Of a DNA stretch of 64,000 nt, positions 54,919 to 64,000 are shown one piece after another. Both the position numbers and the translations under genes were made by a program. This DNA is from Leptospira haakeii (GTDB lineage Bacteria > Spirochaetota > Leptospiria > Leptospirales > Leptospiraceae): the NCBI RefSeq assembly GCF_002812045.1, contig NZ_NPEG01000010.1, positions 65,844-129,843 of the forward strand, in the 5' to 3' direction. Each line of letters starts with the position of its first letter. The stretch's first letter is position 1. The notes beneath the pieces were generated by a model. That model was not told where the DNA came from, searched no databases, and saw only the letters and a list, made by a program, of their open reading frames with translations.

Positions 54919-55707
54919 ATGAAGTATTCACAAATGATTTGGATGATGGCCATCCTGCAACTCGCTCTACTTAACTCCCCCATCGAAGCTAACGCTTCGG
55001 ACGCAACTCAATATGTTCAAAAATTCATTTCCGCATCATGCAAAAAAGATATGCCCTTTTTAAAGGATTTCTTCTTAAACGTAAATCAATCAAAAAAAGA
55101 CACGGAAACTCCAGGAAAATCAATCGAAGCTAAAGAACAGAAAATAGCGGATTTTTTAATTAAGAATGGAGAATTCTATGCACAAAGATTCTGTGCTATG
55201 AAAATCATAGGAGAGAGAAACGAAGGGTCCATCTTGGGAGTAGTTATACGTGAGAATCCTTCAAACCCATATCTTAAAGTTATTTGGAAATTTAAAAAAA
55301 TTGAAAAGAAATTGGTCCTCATTGAATTCGATGAGACAACTTTAGAATATCCTCAATATGATTTTGCAGAATTAAAATCTGAGTTTGACTCAAATGCTCT
55401 AAGAGCATCCTCCGAACTCCAAGGTAAGATCATAGGAGTAAATGGAAATGTGTGGAAGGTCGAAACCGATTTGCTAGGACACCCATACGTTGCTTTTTCA
55501 GGCTCGGAAGAAACGGGAGACGTGCTTGATTTCGAATTCTTAAAATGTTTTTTACTGCCTGAAGCATTAAGCATTGCAAAAACATTAGAAAAAGGCCAAA
55601 GAATAAATATCACAGGGAAGCTAGTTGGAAAAGAGTTTGTAAAGATCGAACTAAGAGAATGTACAATCTCCGAATATTTTACTAACGAAGATAAAATCTA
55701 CGACTAA
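54919..55707 (+). CDS. secreted protein with tRNA_anti-like OB-fold domain
   Basis: The 262-residue protein has a signal peptide (about 1-26), an unassigned helical-beta region, and a C-terminal OB-fold-like domain (about 165-255). That domain shows LQGKIIGVNGNVWKVET, HPYVAFSGS, VLDFEFLKCFL and LEKGQRINITGKLVGKEFVKIELRECTI, the pattern of the tRNA_anti-like family. Despite the family name, secreted members need not bind nucleic acid. Function unknown. Confidence 0.7.
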   Translation: MKYSQMIWMMAILQLALLNSPIEANASDATQYVQKFISASCKKDMPFLKDFFLNVNQSKKDTETPGKSIEAKEQKIADFLIKNGEFYAQRFCAMKIIGERNEGSILGVVIRENPSNPYLKVIWKFKKIEKKLVLIEFDETTLEYPQYDFAELKSEFDSNALRASSELQGKIIGVNGNVWKVETDLLGHPYVAFSGSEETGDVLDFEFLKCFLLPEALSIAKTLEKGQRINITGKLVGKEFVKIELRECTISEYFTNEDKIYD

Positions 55708-55752
55708 GATCCATTATAAAAATGATTAGCTCATAGATCGGCTGGACTGTAA

Positions 55753-56877
55753 ATGCGCTACGACCGTATCCTCATCGCACCCGATAAATTCAAAGGGACT
55801 CTTAGTGCAACTCGCGCTGCAAGTGCAATGTGCTCTGGCGTTCGCTCTGCTTGGGGCGAGGCAGTACAGGTACTCGAACTCCCTTTGGCAGACGGGGGCG
55901 AAGGAAGTCTTGCCACCCTTCACTCATTACGACCAAAGCTGAATCTTCGGGCAGACATCCTTCCCAACGCGAGCGGACTCAAACGTTCCGTTTGTTACTT
56001 AGCTAGCGAGACCGATGCCTACTTCGAATCTGCACGACTACTTTCATTAAACTTTAGAGGTAATCGTCGACTTCCTCTTCTCGACCGCACAAGCAGTGGT
56101 CTTGGTCGCTGGGTTCTGCATATGTTAGCTCAGCAAAAAAAGAATTTGTTTTTGTATCTCGGGGGCACAGCGGTATGCGATGGTGGATTAGGGATCTTAC
56201 TAGAATTCGGGTTTCAGTTGTTGGACCCTAAAGGGAACCTGGTGCATTCTCTGCGAAATTTGCCAAATGCACGAAGGCTTATTCCTCCCGCTTCATTTAC
56301 CTCGATAGAAGCTAATATTAAAATGTTTACGGACGTTACCAATCCTCTGTTAGGTCCAACAGGCGCCGCCAAATTGTTTGGTCCTCAGAAAGGTGCCACA
56401 CCAAACGATGTGACTTTATTGGAAGATGGACTCGGACAACTCTCCTGTTTGTGGGCGGAGTTCTCCAAACAAAGTGAAACAGATTGGCCGAATGGAGTCG
56501 GTGCAGGCGGAGGAATTGCACTTCCTTTTCTCGGAATGGCAAGAAATCGAGTAACGCTTAGCTCGGGTTCTCTTTTCTTTTTGGAGGAATCCGGATTAGC
56601 TAATACGATCCGTCCGGGCGATTTGGTCCTAACAGGAGAAGGCAAGACGGATGCAGGAACTCTGACAGGCAAACTTGTGGATGCAGTGGTTCACCTCTGC
56701 CGTCAGGTTGGTGCAGATTGTTTGGTAGTCAGTGGAACCGTGGTTGATCATGATAAATTGGAGGCAGCCAATTATCCCAAGACAATAGCAGTTTCGACTA
56801 ACGGAATTGTACCGTCACGTAAAGTAGCGACTGATGAGCTGTCCAGGGCTGTTACGAGAGCTTTGGCTGTGGTCTAA
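55753..56877 (+). CDS. glycerate 2-kinase (GlxK/GarK type), possible recent acquisition
   Basis: The 374-residue protein matches glycerate kinase type 1: ILIAPDKFKGTLSATRAASAM at the N-terminus, LPLADGGEGSLATLHSL, YLGGTAVCDGGLGILLEFG, FTDVTNPLLGPTGAAKLFGPQKGA, GAGGGIALPFLG and LVLTGEGKTDAGTLTGK. It phosphorylates glycerate to 2-phosphoglycerate. Base composition is unlike its neighbours: 36 of 60 bases are G or C in 55801-55860. No glyoxylate-pathway partners are adjacent, so horizontal acquisition is inferred. It converges with the toxin locus. Confidence 0.92.
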   Translation: MRYDRILIAPDKFKGTLSATRAASAMCSGVRSAWGEAVQVLELPLADGGEGSLATLHSLRPKLNLRADILPNASGLKRSVCYLASETDAYFESARLLSLNFRGNRRLPLLDRTSSGLGRWVLHMLAQQKKNLFLYLGGTAVCDGGLGILLEFGFQLLDPKGNLVHSLRNLPNARRLIPPASFTSIEANIKMFTDVTNPLLGPTGAAKLFGPQKGATPNDVTLLEDGLGQLSCLWAEFSKQSETDWPNGVGAGGGIALPFLGMARNRVTLSSGSLFFLEESGLANTIRPGDLVLTGEGKTDAGTLTGKLVDAVVHLCRQVGADCLVVSGTVVDHDKLEAANYPKTIAVSTNGIVPSRKVATDELSRAVTRALAVV

Positions 56878-56886
56878 AAATTTTAT

Positions 56887-57075
56887 TTAAGGCGATAATA
56901 TTAGCAATGCCTCCTTGTGAAGAAAAGAGACTGCTTCAATATCAAATTCTTCAAACATCTCGTATTCAATTGCCTCATCATCTGCAGAAAGCAATTCAAT
57001 CTTGCACCTATTCAGCATATCAGAATAGAGATTGTATAAATCTTTAGGCTCAATTTCTTTCACTTTATTGCCCAT
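56887..57075 (-). CDS. small acidic protein, putative orphan immunity protein
   Basis: The 62-residue acidic protein has no recognised family. It starts inside the last codons of a decayed toxin-like tail (stop at 57065-57067), the overlap expected for a toxin tip and its immunity gene. It lies downstream of the Rhs locus in the same direction. The immunity role is an inference from position and size. Confidence 0.5.
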   Translation of the reverse strand: MGNKVKEIEPKDLYNLYSDMLNRCKIELLSADDEAIEYEMFEEFDIEAVSFLHKEALLILSP

Positions 57076-57253
57076 TTGGTATTATATTGGCTTTATCATT
57101 TGGTAATGGCTTATAGTCAGAGCCAACAATTTTATTTTTACCAAGTTTTGCACTAGAGAAACCATAATATGATCCTTCATGCTTCATTTCCTATGCTGAT
57201 CGCCCACGGTATTTCACAAGCATTGAATTTTTTCTTGCCCCTATTTTTTTATC
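57065..57253 (-). pseudogene. decayed toxin C-terminal tail (displaced Rhs tip), tentative
   Basis: On the minus strand one frame reads DKKIGARKNSMLVKYRGRSA, then an in-frame TAG (57191-57193), then EMKHEGSYYGFSSAKLGKNK and a short tail ending NIIPNGQ before TAA 57065-57067. The composition (Lys/Gly/Tyr-rich, no hydrophobic core) resembles toxin tips, and the end overlaps a small ORF. Alternative: a stand-alone 40-residue ORF from ATG 57187, or chance. Confidence 0.3.
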
Positions 57254-57646
57254 CTACTTACCTCGGACGGAATCGCCGCCGTTCTTGTTCATTCATTCAA
57301 AATACGTAAAATGAAGAGCTCTAAATGTATTCATTTTACAAATGAAATTCAAACCACCTCGGAAAGCCTAAAGTTTCGTCCGTGTTACGGAGAAAAGGTT
57401 GTGATGATTATAGGTAAGTAGTCCTAAAGAGAGAGAGAGAGAATTGAGAAGTCGTTCTATATTTGATTATCGCTTGTGTTGACTTTAGCCCTAAGATGAT
57501 AGCATTCGTTAAGTTTCGATCGGAAAAAGCAAGGCTCAAGAGTAAGTTATGTTAAACTAAGTCAAAATTACTTTGAGCTCGAAAAGCTGACAAATCCATC
57601 GCATAAAAATTGTTTTGAATATAAAGGAGCAGATTACGATAGGAAT
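57254..57646. other. non-coding stretch in the toxin locus
   Basis: About 390 bp without a supportable gene on either strand. It contains a (GA)n dinucleotide run at 57428-57442 and scattered AT-rich sequence. With the decayed tail beside it, it looks like a scar from past toxin-cassette exchange. I see no insertion sequence ends or attachment site. Confidence 0.4.
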
Positions 57647-58033
57647 TCAAGAAATCTCACCTAACTCCTCGATCTGTAAACTTCTAAATTTTACTTCCAC
57701 ATGCAACATATCTGAATCCAATTTCCCAGACAATATGTCCTCTCCATCAGAATTAAAAATATCCATCACATACATTTCATTGGCTTTAACGTGATCGCCT
57801 TTACGGTCGTACGGTAGTGAAAGATCGTGATCAAATTCACTTGTTTTTCGAATATTTACCTCAACTAGGTGTTCAAAAGTAACTTTCAATAGGCCTTTTT
57901 TTCGAATACTATTTAAAACTTCTGAGTAATAGGCCTCCGTAATTACTATTAAGTCTGTAACTGTCGGACTCAAAAAAAAATCCACCAATATACAATCAAT
58001 AAAAAGGTATTGCTGAAGGTTATCTTTCTGCAT
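57647..58033 (-). CDS. putative immunity protein of the Rhs-type toxin
   Basis: The 128-residue cytoplasmic protein has no recognised family; it is acidic, with alternating strands and helices (VTDLIVITEAYYSEVLNSIRKKG, then a C-terminal strand pair MLHVEVKFRSLQIEEL). It starts 5 bp after the stop of the giant Rhs gene in the same direction, exactly where polymorphic-toxin immunity genes lie. The role is inferred from position. Confidence 0.6.
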   Translation of the reverse strand: MQKDNLQQYLFIDCILVDFFLSPTVTDLIVITEAYYSEVLNSIRKKGLLKVTFEHLVEVNIRKTSEFDHDLSLPYDRKGDHVKANEMYVMDIFNSDGEDILSGKLDSDMLHVEVKFRSLQIEELGEIS

Positions 58034-58038
58034 AATAT

Positions 58039-61000
58039 TTAGTCGGGATCAAGTGGCATATGGCCATACTCTGCCCTAGTTCCGGTCTTCCCTGTTGTTG
58101 GATCAAAGTATTCTCCTGATTCAGTCCTAGCGGAAAATCTATGCTGCTTACTATCGGGATGAATATTCTCATACTTCGATGGTTCCTTCAATTTCAGCCT
58201 CCAATCTCCTTTTTCACCGTTTTTACCTTTTATACCCCATTGCTCAATTCCATTTTCATGACTTAACTTTTCGTATCCTTGCTCTTTCGCCCAACTTCTG
58301 AGTTCTGATGATTTTGGCACTTGTGAAAATCTAGAATTGGCACCTGATGCACCACCACCGGCCTCTCCAGTTGCAGGAGAATTACCTGGGCTCGTTTCTT
58401 GCGTTCCCATTCTAAGTTTTGCAACTTTGCTCGCCCCCCATTTAATGCCGAATTTAGCCCCGATACCGCCACTCAAAGTACCTCCTATTAGGTTTCCGGA
58501 ACGTTCATAGGTCTCTAATTCCCCTATTTTCCGCCCATCCTCTTCACCTTTCCAAAGAGTATGAATCTCCGATCCAATCGCATAAATTCCAAACCCAAGG
58601 AGACCAATACCAACGGCGATGGCAATAGCGGGACTTGCGACTACACTCAATGCACCTAAAGCAACCCCGCCGGCAAATCCTAAAACTCCTCCGATAATTG
58701 CACCCTTAAGCAGTCCTTTTCCAAAAGCCCAAGCCCTATCACCATTAGAAGGAGACGGATTTCGGCTTCCAATAACATTTATAGGCGCCGACTCTAAAGA
58801 TTTGTAATTGGACTTACTTCCTTCATGTCCAGTTGGATCCTTCGTATTGATCGGATTCCCTTTTACGTATGAAAATCGATTCCATCCTTGAGTACTATCT
58901 TCCCCATCAATAATCGAATCCGCAGTTACAAACCTTGCAATACTCGCATCATAATAACGTGCATTATAAAAATAGAATCCACTCTCTTGGTCTAATTCTT
59001 GAGAATTAAACTTAGGAGAGAAAGCCTGATTTCCTCTTTGGACAAAGTTATCTCCATATGGATCATTCTGGATCCGAGTGAGTGTTTTTCCTTGGTCATC
59101 CAGAACGTGAGATACAGAGTCCACCTGGTCGGTGAGATAATAGGCAGCCGTTCCTTCTTCGTTTAGAGCAGCAATCCGCACACCGTTCAAATAAATATTG
59201 TTAATGGATCGAAGTACATTCTCCTCATCCATGTATTCTAACCCGTAAAACTTGCTAGGATATAAAATCTCCTGGTGTTTGTATTGGGCACCGTCGGGTA
59301 TAAGTGCACTTTTATGAATCCGGAATCCACCGTCGTCGTACCAATAACGCCCTATGGTATAATTACTCTCGTCTCGGATCCGTATGACCCGGTTGTCAGA
59401 ATCATATTCCATCTTTTTGATTTTATTTAAGACAGCATCTCTCTGGGTAGTCATGTTCCCGGAGCCATCGTAAGTCATGGTCACAGTACCACTTCCATAC
59501 TTGGAGGAATCGATATAATTGGCCTGATGATTATTATATAAGTAAATCCTTTCGTCGGTAATTGCACCGTCTGCAGGATTATGGATCCGTTTAGCGGTTA
59601 GGTTTCCATTCTGTGCGTAGGCAAAGCTTTGCTGGTATTTTTTAGAATAGGCATCAGCAGGTTCTGTATAAAATCCACTTGCATTGGTCAGACGGCTCAA
59701 TCCGTCGTAAGCAAAATCGTATTTGGTCTGGTATCTAGTTCCGGTATTTTCAATACTCGTAATATTGTTCTTGCTATTGAAACTATAAACTGCGTTTTGT
59801 AGAGTTTCACTGTAACCGTCGATGACTCCGGAAGAATTCAGACGGACCATTCTTAATTTCTCGTCGTAGTAATATTTAGTCTCGATTCCGTTTCCTAGAG
59901 TAAAGGCGGAAGTCTGCCCGAATTCATTGTAAGTGATATTCTCTACAATGGTTTTATTACAGAGCCCCGGTAGGATGCCGTTTGTATTCACTTGTACAGA
60001 AATTCCGGTGATATATCCTGCACTTCCATAAGAATAACATGCCCTAAGGCGTGTATGATTGACCGGATGAGCCGGATAATCAATTTTTGTCACTCTTCCA
60101 AGCAGATCATATGCATATTCCGTAATGTAAGGAAGATCACTATTTTGGAGAGGGATTTCTTTGAAGGCGCGTGTCTCTTTCTTAACCCGGCCTAACTTAT
60201 CATAACTGAAAGTTTTAGTTTGATTTTGGTCTTCTACCAGAACGAGCTGACCGAGAGCATTCTCGCTTCCTGACCGAGAATCGTAAGTATAATAAATTTC
60301 CCCTTCCGGCATTTTTTTTGTGATCACTCTGCCTCTCGAATCATAAATAAGAGTGGTCACTCGACCAATTGCGTCGGTAGTTTTAGTCAGCTCACCATAA
60401 GCATTATATTCGTGTCTTTCTACCCCAAAATCAGGATCACTTTGAACCCTAACCCTTCCAAATCCATCGTATGCCCAGTATGTTTGGTTCTTTCCGGAGA
60501 TATCCTTTTGGTTGATTCCGGTAGATACATCGCTACAATTTAGAGAAGATCCGTCGTTTAAATCGGATTTCTTAATACGATTTCCTGCAAGATCATAGCA
60601 GAATCCAATCTGCGCGACAATTCCGTCTCCTCCCGAATCTTCCACATACAGTAACTGTTTCCTACCATTCTGAACGGTGCGTTTTCTTGTACCGGAACTA
60701 TGGATCTCGATTTTTTCGTAAGGATCATTATATGTCACAGTAAGAACGGTCGGTTCGGTTTCTCCTTGTGCTAATGGTAAAGTGGAAGTTTTAACCCGAC
60801 CAATAGCATCGTATTCAAAAATTGTAGGATTCTTTTCCTCCAGATGTAGTGCGAAATTATCCAGCTCGCTTGAGTCCGCCCAATCCGACTGTCCCTGTCT
60901 GGAAACTCTTCCTGCCCCATCATAGACTACACGACCTGTTCGAATAGTTTTACCTTCAGAGCCAGTTTTGACTGCATAAATCCCCCTGCCCAACCCATCG

Positions 61001-64000
61001 ACATAGGACCTTGCGGCAAAATCAGGATCCCAACCGCCAGAAGGTAGGACACTTTTAGCACTTAAAGGAAAAGAAGAATTATACGAATAGGTTGCAAGGA
61101 CCTTATTGCCTTCGTCGGTGTCCACTTTGGTCACGACTGAACGACCATATGCATCGTATTCGTAATTGGTTTTATTTCCATTTGGATCTGTGGTTTGGAT
61201 AGGAGAACCAAAGGCAGAGGTATAATCGATCTGGTACTGAGTCCGGAATCGGATAGAACCTCCAAAACTAGTTTTTTCTGTTACAAAAATTTTAAGCTCG
61301 TTGTCATAAACATACTCCATTCCTCTTGCCGGATTACCGCTTACATTTTTTTCAGAGAGAGTATTCCCCAAAGAATCATAAGTGTATTCGGTAATATTAG
61401 GAGAAACCGCTGCAAGTCCCGAACCTGTATAATTGGTTTGTTTCCTAATCAAGTTCCCGACAGAATCATATGTATTAGTTGTGGTCGTTTCATTCGCTGA
61501 TGCAGCCAAAGACACTGTCTTTTTCGCTCTGAGTTGATTGGTTGTAGAAATTGTCTCAAAATCGGTAATCGTAATTTGAGTAGTACTGGAATGGGCTCCA
61601 TCTGAGAACCAGTCCGTATCCGAGCTGGTTTGTTTGGTGAGATTATACCCGCTAAACTGGAAAGTAGATTCCGATGTGCCAGTTTTCGTTTCCTTCTGAA
61701 ATTTTTCCGTTTTTACCGGGAGAACGAGATAACTCGAAAGTCCTCCTCCTGCATCGACTACTTTTATATCATGAGTCCGTAAAACAGATCCATAATCCTG
61801 GTTATCCGCACCGATTATATGAGATTCCTTTTCCGCTCCACCCAAAGCACGGTTCATTCTAAAATCGGAATATGGGATATTATTGTATAAGTGAGTTGTC
61901 TTTACTCCATACGGATCTTTCTGGGTAAAATTCCCAAACCCGAAAAAGTCCTTTTCGACCTTACCATTGATGAAAGCAGAGAATGCATACCCGTTACTAT
62001 ATTCATAAGTTTTGAAGATCCGATTGCTAAAGCCGTCATCCGCAGTGATTTTTGTACAAACCCGGTATGATCCAGGCAGATCCGGAACACCATCCCCACC
62101 AGTATTATCGAATTTAGTAGAATCAGTGTATTCGAATTCGTAACTTCCGCCGATCCCGTTTTTCACGGTTTGCATAACGTCAGGAACAATCCCGTCTGAC
62201 ATTGCAAAATACCAAGTTGGTTCTTTTAGATGAATAATTCCTATATCAGTGAGGCCATCTCCGTTATAATCTCCTTGGATCCATCTGAATACATAAACCT
62301 TGGTCATAAGATCAGGACGATCTAGTTTAGCAGTGATTACGTTTCCACTTGGAGTTATAACTTTGTCTGCGGAGATATCGTAAATTTTATTATCTCCGCC
62401 TTGGTTCAGGATTGGATTTCCTTCGTAATCAAAAAGTCCATTGAATGCTGCAGACCCTGCAGTATATTGCGTTCTTGTAACGGAGTAAGTGGTTCCGGAA
62501 ATCCTATATTTTGAAAATATAATATTTGCTCCGCTTGCTTTTCCGATCAGAATAGAATTGCCGGTGGTTTCCGGAACTATACCATAAGAAATTCCTGCAG
62601 CATTGATAGAATCAAATTCCGCAGAAGCAAAAGGAAGGTTCGGAGGATTTATAAGTTTTTTGAATTGGATCTTATTTTGGGAAATGTCTAGAGTTCCTAA
62701 ATACCAATTATGAACGCTTCCACTTCTATCCACGAGTAGGATCTGTGCTTTGCCTACTCCTGTGAAGTCCCCTGAGAAAAAACTATATTGGTTTTTGCTC
62801 AACCGGTCCGTACCCGAATTCCCGGATTGATCCAATCTCCCTAATAGATAAGAAGCAATAACGTCTCCGGCAGGAGCAAGGGCCTTCACTCCATTTTGAC
62901 TCGTCAGAATAAATCTGCCGGTTCCGGCAGTGGCTTGGTCGTCTAGAATAAGTACGGATTTGTACGAAGCACTTTCGAAATTATCCACCACATAAGCACT
63001 TTCTGAAATATTAAAATTCCCTACTTGAGCATCCGTAAAACCTGCTAGATTTGCGGTTTCGAATGCTGTGCCGCTGGAGTTACGAACTACAAAAAATTGA
63101 TTCATACTTCCGTTTTTCTTAAAATACAAAACTTCGTCTTTAGTGGATTTAGTATATCGATCAGGCCTTCCACCAAAAGGAGTGGCGACTCCGGTTGCTT
63201 CCGGTAAGAAGGAAGTAAGTACTCCGGAAGTGTAACCTGTTCCTTTCTTTAAATTGAATACTCCTGCATTTCTATCAAAAAGTAAAAGTTCAGGAGAAGC
63301 AGAACAATCATCCGCGGTAAAACATCCTGCATAAGCGATCTCACCTTTTCCTGGAGTTTGGTTCCCATCGTAAACATAATCTAACAGGAGAGACTTTGTG
63401 CCTCCTAAAATCGGAATAGATGCAAAACCTTTCTCTAGTTTGGCCTCGTCTTTAGGAAGAGGAGTTTTCATGACTCTATTCTGATCAGGACCATAATTCA
63501 TATCACTATAGATCTTATAACGGAATCCGGTATTGGTAGCTTCTCCAATCCAGAACTTTCCATCACTTGCAGAAAAGAATCCTATATCTGTTCTTCCATC
63601 CCCGTTAAAATCTCCCTGGAGCCAACGAGTGATTTGTTTGAATTGAGGAGTTGTAGACCAGATCCGGAAATTGATTGTACCGTTCCCAGTCTCGCCTAAG
63701 GTCCATTCTCCAGTATTACGATTAAATAATAGAAAATCAGAAAATCCGTCTCCGGTAAAATCTCCCGAGAAACGATCGTTACTAAAAAGTGCGTCTTCTG
63801 CTACACTAAACTGTCTATAAAGTTTCCATTGTAGTTTGAAGTAGATCGGGTCCGATTTATCGTCGTTACGATGATTTTCTCCCACGATCCATTTGCCACT
63901 ACGGGAATCATAAAGAGAGATATCGGTTCTTCCATCCCCGTTATAATCCCCAACAAGAAGTTGGACCTTACCTCGGCCAATTCCATCTTTGGATTTATCC
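58039..64000 (-). CDS. giant TcB/Rhs-type polymorphic toxin, 5' end beyond the window
   Basis: The frame stays open to the right edge (first in-window GTG 63885 is not the start), giving at least 1,986 residues. Order from the N-terminal side: FG-GAP/VCBS calcium-type repeats (GDYNGDGRTDI, GDFTGDGFSDF, GDFNGDGRTDI, GDYNGDGLTDI); a TcdB-like middle domain (NGIGGSYEFEYTDST, then FGFGNFTQKDPYG); many YD repeats; the Rhs core end with YYNARYYDASIARFVTADS and NPINTKDPTGHE. After that comes a Gly/Ala-rich hydrophobic region with two helices and a variable tip of about 90 residues with WRLKLKEPSKYENIHPDSKQ and RAEYGHMPLDPD. The tip family is not recognised; a nuclease-like activity is possible from its His/Arg/Asp content. 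Confidence 0.9.
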   Translation of the reverse strand, partial: DKSKDGIGRGKVQLLVGDYNGDGRTDISLYDSRSGKWIVGENHRNDDKSDPIYFKLQWKLYRQFSVAEDALFSNDRFSGDFTGDGFSDFLLFNRNTGEWTLGETGNGTINFRIWSTTPQFKQITRWLQGDFNGDGRTDIGFFSASDGKFWIGEATNTGFRYKIYSDMNYGPDQNRVMKTPLPKDEAKLEKGFASIPILGGTKSLLLDYVYDGNQTPGKGEIAYAGCFTADDCSASPELLLFDRNAGVFNLKKGTGYTSGVLTSFLPEATGVATPFGGRPDRYTKSTKDEVLYFKKNGSMNQFFVVRNSSGTAFETANLAGFTDAQVGNFNISESAYVVDNFESASYKSVLILDDQATAGTGRFILTSQNGVKALAPAGDVIASYLLGRLDQSGNSGTDRLSKNQYSFFSGDFTGVGKAQILLVDRSGSVHNWYLGTLDISQNKIQFKKLINPPNLPFASAEFDSINAAGISYGIVPETTGNSILIGKASGANIIFSKYRISGTTYSVTRTQYTAGSAAFNGLFDYEGNPILNQGGDNKIYDISADKVITPSGNVITAKLDRPDLMTKVYVFRWIQGDYNGDGLTDIGIIHLKEPTWYFAMSDGIVPDVMQTVKNGIGGSYEFEYTDSTKFDNTGGDGVPDLPGSYRVCTKITADDGFSNRIFKTYEYSNGYAFSAFINGKVEKDFFGFGNFTQKDPYGVKTTHLYNNIPYSDFRMNRALGGAEKESHIIGADNQDYGSVLRTHDIKVVDAGGGLSSYLVLPVKTEKFQKETKTGTSESTFQFSGYNLTKQTSSDTDWFSDGAHSSTTQITITDFETISTTNQLRAKKTVSLAASANETTTTNTYDSVGNLIRKQTNYTGSGLAAVSPNITEYTYDSLGNTLSEKNVSGNPARGMEYVYDNELKIFVTEKTSFGGSIRFRTQYQIDYTSAFGSPIQTTDPNGNKTNYEYDAYGRSVVTKVDTDEGNKVLATYSYNSSFPLSAKSVLPSGGWDPDFAARSYVDGLGRGIYAVKTGSEGKTIRTGRVVYDGAGRVSRQGQSDWADSSELDNFALHLEEKNPTIFEYDAIGRVKTSTLPLAQGETEPTVLTVTYNDPYEKIEIHSSGTRKRTVQNGRKQLLYVEDSGGDGIVAQIGFCYDLAGNRIKKSDLNDGSSLNCSDVSTGINQKDISGKNQTYWAYDGFGRVRVQSDPDFGVERHEYNAYGELTKTTDAIGRVTTLIYDSRGRVITKKMPEGEIYYTYDSRSGSENALGQLVLVEDQNQTKTFSYDKLGRVKKETRAFKEIPLQNSDLPYITEYAYDLLGRVTKIDYPAHPVNHTRLRACYSYGSAGYITGISVQVNTNGILPGLCNKTIVENITYNEFGQTSAFTLGNGIETKYYYDEKLRMVRLNSSGVIDGYSETLQNAVYSFNSKNNITSIENTGTRYQTKYDFAYDGLSRLTNASGFYTEPADAYSKKYQQSFAYAQNGNLTAKRIHNPADGAITDERIYLYNNHQANYIDSSKYGSGTVTMTYDGSGNMTTQRDAVLNKIKKMEYDSDNRVIRIRDESNYTIGRYWYDDGGFRIHKSALIPDGAQYKHQEILYPSKFYGLEYMDEENVLRSINNIYLNGVRIAALNEEGTAAYYLTDQVDSVSHVLDDQGKTLTRIQNDPYGDNFVQRGNQAFSPKFNSQELDQESGFYFYNARYYDASIARFVTADSIIDGEDSTQGWNRFSYVKGNPINTKDPTGHEGSKSNYKSLESAPINVIGSRNPSPSNGDRAWAFGKGLLKGAIIGGVLGFAGGVALGALSVVASPAIAIAVGIGLLGFGIYAIGSEIHTLWKGEEDGRKIGELETYERSGNLIGGTLSGGIGAKFGIKWGASKVAKLRMGTQETSPGNSPATGEAGGGASGANSRFSQVPKSSELRSWAKEQGYEKLSHENGIEQWGIKGKNGEKGDWRLKLKEPSKYENIHPDSKQHRFSARTESGEYFDPTTGKTGTRAEYGHMPLDPD

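Noticed and set aside
57428..57442. (GA)n run
   Set aside because: Too short to be called a phase-variable tract, and not inside or next to a start codon.
1..64000. tRNA, rRNA, CRISPR arrays, insertion sequences, integrase or phage genes
   Set aside because: None could be recognised on either strand by eye; a covariance-model search could still reveal small RNAs.

Overview
The window reads as a chromosomal segment of a Leptospira-type spirochaete. The base composition looks AT-rich. Ribosome binding sites are weak and GTG/TTG starts are frequent. Lipoproteins are abundant, with spirochaete-style lipoboxes. There are many adenylate cyclases, 7TM-DISM/AraC receptors and SpoIIE-type phosphatase modules, and structured GC-rich intergenic elements of a kind I associate with Leptospira. 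The genus is an inference from gene style; no rRNA, tRNA, insertion sequence or CRISPR array was recognised.

Layout. 1-4.4 kb: the 3' tail of an unknown gene, then two large surface lipoproteins. 4.4-6.0 kb: a DUF1993 protein, a structured intergenic element, and an ArsR regulator overlapping an SRPBCC (AHSA1) gene behind two palindromic operators. 6.1-12.2 kb: a nitric-oxide-reductase cluster read leftwards (norC, norB, norQ, norD and a cytochrome c'-like gene), divergent from a Crp/Fnr regulator, with a perfect TTGAT-N4-ATCAA box between them. 12.2-13.9 kb: a MarR regulator and a thiolase with matching palindromes upstream of both. 14-20.1 kb: an NHL-repeat lipoprotein, glpD with a kinase-like gene, and an ammonium transporter fused to a SpoIIE/PP2C phosphatase. 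20.2-21.3 kb: a second ArsR-SRPBCC cassette with a GFA-family gene. 21.4-24.3 kb: secreted LprI-like, LNS2 and metallo-beta-lactamase-fold proteins.

24.4-32.1 kb: a membrane AraC regulator divergent from a complete tripartite RND efflux operon (pump, adaptor, outer membrane factor). 32.2-42.8 kb: a CPA1 antiporter, a secreted phospholipase-C-like protein, a giant TM-GAF-GAF-adenylate cyclase divergent from a second membrane AraC, and a VOC/MDR gene pair. 43-48 kb: a GH5 lipoprotein and an MgtA-like P-type ATPase. 48-53.9 kb: a methyltransferase, an AraC regulator, an adenylate cyclase, and a sulfide-detoxification operon (persulfide dioxygenase-rhodanese, split YeeE/YedE, TauE). 54-56.9 kb: a LamG lipoprotein, an OB-fold secreted protein and a GC-rich glycerate kinase. 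56.9-64 kb: a polymorphic toxin locus with two putative immunity genes, a decayed toxin tail, and a TcB/Rhs giant protein that runs off the right edge.

The most interesting points are these. A 15-16 bp motif, TTGTATAATCCTGCA(A), occurs at the 5' end of the AraC gene and twice, as a perfect inverted repeat, between the adenylate cyclase and the sulfur operon; it suggests an undescribed sulfur-stress regulon. The Amt-SpoIIE fusion could be an ammonium-sensing phosphatase. The two ArsR-SRPBCC cassettes share one operator architecture with different operator sequences. The right end holds a stacked toxin/immunity array.
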